Source: Notospermus geniculatus (taxonomy: Eukaryota; Nemertea; Pilidiophora; Heteronemertea; Lineidae). From it: 64,000 nt of DNA. Each line of letters begins with the position of its first letter. Position 1 is the stretch's first letter. The position numbers and the translations under genes were made by a program. Below the pieces are notes generated by a model, which did no database searches, was not told the DNA's origin, and saw only the letters and a program-made list of their open reading frames with translations. This document shows, one piece after another, positions 60,862-64,000 of this stretch. Where the stretch lies: assembly GCA_002633025.1 (NCBI GenBank), contig NMRB01000373.1, forward strand, positions 100,199-164,198, in the 5' to 3' direction.

Positions 60862-61449
60862 TTATCTGATGTGTCTCTGGATGATCCGAGGCCAAACACT
60901 AAAAATCATTTTTAATCTGGGTAGTAGACCCTAGAGAGTTTTCGCAAAGCCCCCGAAACGGCAACGCGAACGCCAATCCCACTGTTCGATGCCACGAAGA
61001 GAGCGGGGAACAATATAGGACAGACGTTCGCATCGGCGTTTCGGGGGCTTTGCGAAAACTCTCTATTGAGTTGAAACCCATCCCGAATAATGCCGATCGA
61101 GGCGCGGTGGTCTTCGGTGGTCGGCTCGGGCGACGAGCGAGTTCACGACATTTCTAACAGCGTATCAATATTCCTTCCGCGCAAATGCAAGCAATTCAAT
61201 CGCCGAAATTCCGATACCGTCCTGTTAGCAACTCACAGCTGTGTTATCTACCCAATCAAATTCGTTACCATGGCTACTACATTCCTAAAACGTCAGATTT
61301 CGACCATTTACCCGCTGTTCAACTGAATGCACGACTGCACATAATAGTCGTGGGGTTCGGTCACAGTGACTAGATACTTTTACTTCTTGAGTGAGGACAT
61401 CACAAAAAAACGGCTTGTTCTGTGAAGATTGTTTTAACTTGGTGGTTGT

Positions 61450-61805
61450 AATTGTGATATCGGCAACAGAAGCAAATGCGAGTTCCAGAAGATCATGTCG
61501 AATCTTGGACTTTGGACCCGCGGGAAATTTAAAGAGTAGCCAATTTCAGCGAAGGCTGGCTCTTAACTCCAATATATGTGGATCAGTGTCACCTGCTGAC
61601 GAGTTTGGGATACCCGAATTTACAGCAGCACAGATTGGAAATGTCCGCGGTCGAAATTATTCGAAGATCGAAGGATTCGTCCACACCTGTCCTCCCGCGA
61701 AATTTCTGGAACAGCGCATTTCAGTGAAGGATTGTGCTGAAATCCAGTGTGTGAATGAGTATTACCAGCTGATGAGTTTAGGAAACCCGAATGTTACGAA
61801 ATGTT
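61450..61805 (+). repeat. Two diverged tandem units of about 176 bp, open in one frame
   Basis: CATTTCAGTGAAGG, then ATGAGTTTAGGAAACCCGAA in the second unit, align with AATTTCAGCGAAGG and ACGAGTTTGGGATACCCGAA in the first, offset by about 176 bases. A reading frame of 146 codons (61391-61831) spans both. I do not recognise the product, there is no start context or splice support, and the repeat structure argues against a gene. Confidence 0.6.
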
Positions 61806-63107
61806 TGATTCCTTTATTATGGAAATGGTGAAAAGGTCGAGATGTGACATTCCAAGAAGCATCTTCCATTATTTATCTACACAATACACACGTCAACATT
61901 TGCTCCCACAAAAATACTAATGGATGTTTCTTTATGAAAATTCTCTGTGCCCTTCGCCAGATGCCTTAACCGCAGCGCAAATAAATCAACATAGAAAACA
62001 AAACCCAGCAACTCTGTCAGTGTTGGAATTTCTTACAAATAGACATTAGGAAACTGTGAATTTGTCCTCAAAGCTTTTATCAATATGAACCAAAACGAAA
62101 GCAAATTTGTCTAGGGTAATGAGAGACGTGGCAGAGTGCCCCAAGCTGACATTTTATTTTCAATAGTATGCGATTTCATACGGCGTTTGTATACAGGAAA
62201 ATGACGTCTGCTGGATATGTATGATGTGCTGTTGTTTATGATGTGATGGTATCACGCAACTCCTTTTATGAGGAAGAAGCCCTCTGGCTTAGTTGCTGAT
62301 AGAATCAGCTGATTTCGAGGTCACGTGACTGAATGCCGACAACTTGAGGGAAAGCGACAGCATCCAACCAAAGTATCTGCACAACAGAGTCTGAGTTAAA
62401 TTTTTCTTCCATTTTTTGGGTATGCGCATTTTAACATGTTGTCTGTCTTATACATTTGAGCGAAAGGCCCCAAAAAAATTATGCAAAAAATGTATGAAAA
62501 ATTTTACCGACGGGGTGGCCATTACCAAATATTTATAAGGCGAACGACTCGCTTACGAATTTTTGCCCTTAGTCATGGTAGTGGGCGGCCAGTAAAATAT
62601 AAACCCTAAAAAACGAAATAACTAGAAACGATGGTGCTGTGTTGAGATGTCGAACCAACTAAATCTTCTTGTGCTCTTCAGCTTTGAACCCAAGAATGAC
62701 ACATGACATGAAATGGTCCATTGACCATGTGCTGACCTGGCTGAATGTACCAGAAGAACAAATGACAAATGTTCAATCGAAATGTTTGAGAGCAAGCCTT
62801 GAGTTCCAGGGTAATATGATTATGGTCAAAATTTCAAGGCCAAAACATTCTGGCTTGAGTAATTTATGACATATACATGTACGCCAAAATTTATTTAAAC
62901 TATATAACTGATGACAGAGCACGTTGACAAAATAATCTGATTCGATGACACTTCTTAAGCAGTAGAATTATTGTGACTCTTCACTTGCCTCTTTAGCCTT
63001 TTTTTTACAAAGATATGACATCCATGTTAGTATTCAGAATTTCGTCTTCCATAAAGATGCTAACAGAGATCTTACGGGAAGAAGACGAAACATGACTTTT
63101 GGCAAAT

Positions 63108-63200
63108 CTCCGTATCGTTGATCCGTGACGTATCGAGCTAATGCATTTTCTATCAAAATCATACGTCATACGTGATACGGATCGACGATACGGAGCCTTG
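63108..63200. mobile_element. Small fold-back element, CTCCGTATCGTTGATCCG arms
   Basis: TCCGTATCGTTGATCCGTGA faces GATACGGATCGACGATACGG with internal indels, around a loop containing AATGCATTTTC. Imperfect. Confidence 0.55.
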
Positions 63201-64000
63201 CGAAAAGACCCTTGCCAAAAAACACATCCTTTTTACCAATATGCGGTGAAAATCTTCATAAAATACACGTTTTCGGTGATGTCTTGGGGAGAGTGGTATT
63301 TGCCACCTACCCCCTCCAGCTATGACCCCCTGTCTATGCCATGCGACAGTACTAATCACACTGATGACCAGATAACACTGAAAAAGACAACACTTACCTT
63401 GTTCCATTTCCCCTATCCTTAAGGACACACCATTTATCGCTTCAGAGATCTCATTCCTTGTTCAGTTCGCCAGCTGACTGGCCCTAGCGTTGTCGCCGTG
63501 TGCAGTATGCATTCCATCGATCTCTGACGTCATCAACGGCCTCGTTCGATCATCTATCAGACGCGACCGATGGATTGATTTAGAGTCTGTTTGGAAAGAC
63601 GTTGCTGGCATTGATTTTATATTTATCCTCTATGACAGTCTCGTTGAAGATGGACATTTCCATGTCATATTCTGACAAAAAAAACGTGGTGATTTCCTTA
63701 CTCCTCTCCAGAATTCGTCCTCGGAACCTACCCTTTGTCTTCTGATTATTGGCTGACATATGATGCATGTGACTTACACCAACACTGAAATATTTTCGGG
63801 TTGTAACATTCACCATTGATCGTTGTCAAATCAATAATGTACAATAGTCATCTCTTCCCATGTGCTTGACACAAACATATTGCTTTGTACGTGAATTGGC
63901 CTATTGGAGTGCATCTGCCCACGGCTGTCTCAGAGACGAAGGATTGGCACCAGAGATATATCCCCAGGTATAGTTGTCATACTAGCCATGGCTGTCTCAG

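Larger units (their letters stand above)
58848..61220. repeat. Adjacent near-identical blocks joined by one N (59905)
   Basis: CTGACTGCTCTTCTTTTGAT occurs at about 58848 and again at 59906 just after the N. The left block ends ATTCCGATACCGT, found again near 61210. The right block is longer by one SINE (60606-60861) and a few small indels. No gene is recognised in either block. Confidence 0.9.
55607..64000. other. Region upstream of SLC7A14, no gene recognised
   Basis: Contains the hairpins at 57762 and 58289, the duplicated block 58848-61220 with its SINE, the 176-bp repeats and a small fold-back at 63108. The promoter of SLC7A14 should lie near 55650-56500, but I see no reliable core element. 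Open frames in 62600-63700 are short and unrecognised. Confidence 0.6.

Noticed and set aside
62669-62869. Possible exon with WSIDHVLTWLNVPEEQ, faintly like a SAM-type helix
   Set aside because: Preceded by CTCTTCAG, but no partner exon, no donor in frame and no clear family match. Too weak to call.
1-64000. A viral or bacterial gene cluster, toxin system or integrated virus
   Set aside because: No viral hallmark genes, no operon-like spacing and no bacterial ribosome-binding pattern were seen. All recognised genes are ordinary intron-bearing animal genes.

Overview
This is animal nuclear DNA. The genes are rich in GT-AG introns, there are tRNA-derived SINEs and many short inverted-repeat elements, and the recognisable genes are NPHP4, a GPR157-like receptor and an SLC7A14-like transporter. 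Frequent TACATGTA and TAGGCCTA words and heavy repeat polymorphism suggest a highly heterozygous marine invertebrate, but I cannot name the species or phylum.

Layout. (1) Positions 1-28552, plus strand: NPHP4 (nephrocystin-4), a ciliary transition-zone protein. A block carrying 18 exons is present twice, at about 148-11923 (copy A) and 12993-25962 (copy B). Five single-copy 3' exons and the stop follow at 26014-28552. Copy B plus the 3' exons already gives the usual family length apart from about the first 50 residues, which lie outside the window or were not found. (2) Positions 29928-34239, minus strand: a complete four-exon GPR157-like seven-transmembrane receptor, tail-to-tail with NPHP4. 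Its third exon is present twice. (3) Positions 37301-55606, minus strand: a complete four-exon SLC7A14-like cationic amino acid transporter, 726 residues, with a 12.5 kb first intron. Its last exon is present twice. (4) Positions 55607-64000: no recognisable gene. This stretch holds repeats, hairpin elements, a SINE and one more duplicated block.

Assembly. Single N characters stand at 31283, 37019, 46565 and 59905. Three of the four sit exactly between two near-identical adjacent blocks. The simplest reading is unmerged overlapping haplotype contigs, so the duplicated exons in GPR157 and SLC7A14 are probably artefacts. The much larger NPHP4 duplication has no N at its junction and could be artefact or real. 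Paired blocks also act as empty and filled sites, exposing a SINE, a hAT-like MITE, a Harbinger-like MITE and several VNTR length differences.

Gene relations. NPHP4 is a ciliary gate component and GPR157 has been reported as a ciliary receptor, so the convergent pair may share cell-type use. The transporter has no obvious link to them. I found no operon-like or novel multi-gene system. The most interesting material is the NPHP4 duplication and the dense, polymorphic set of fold-back elements.
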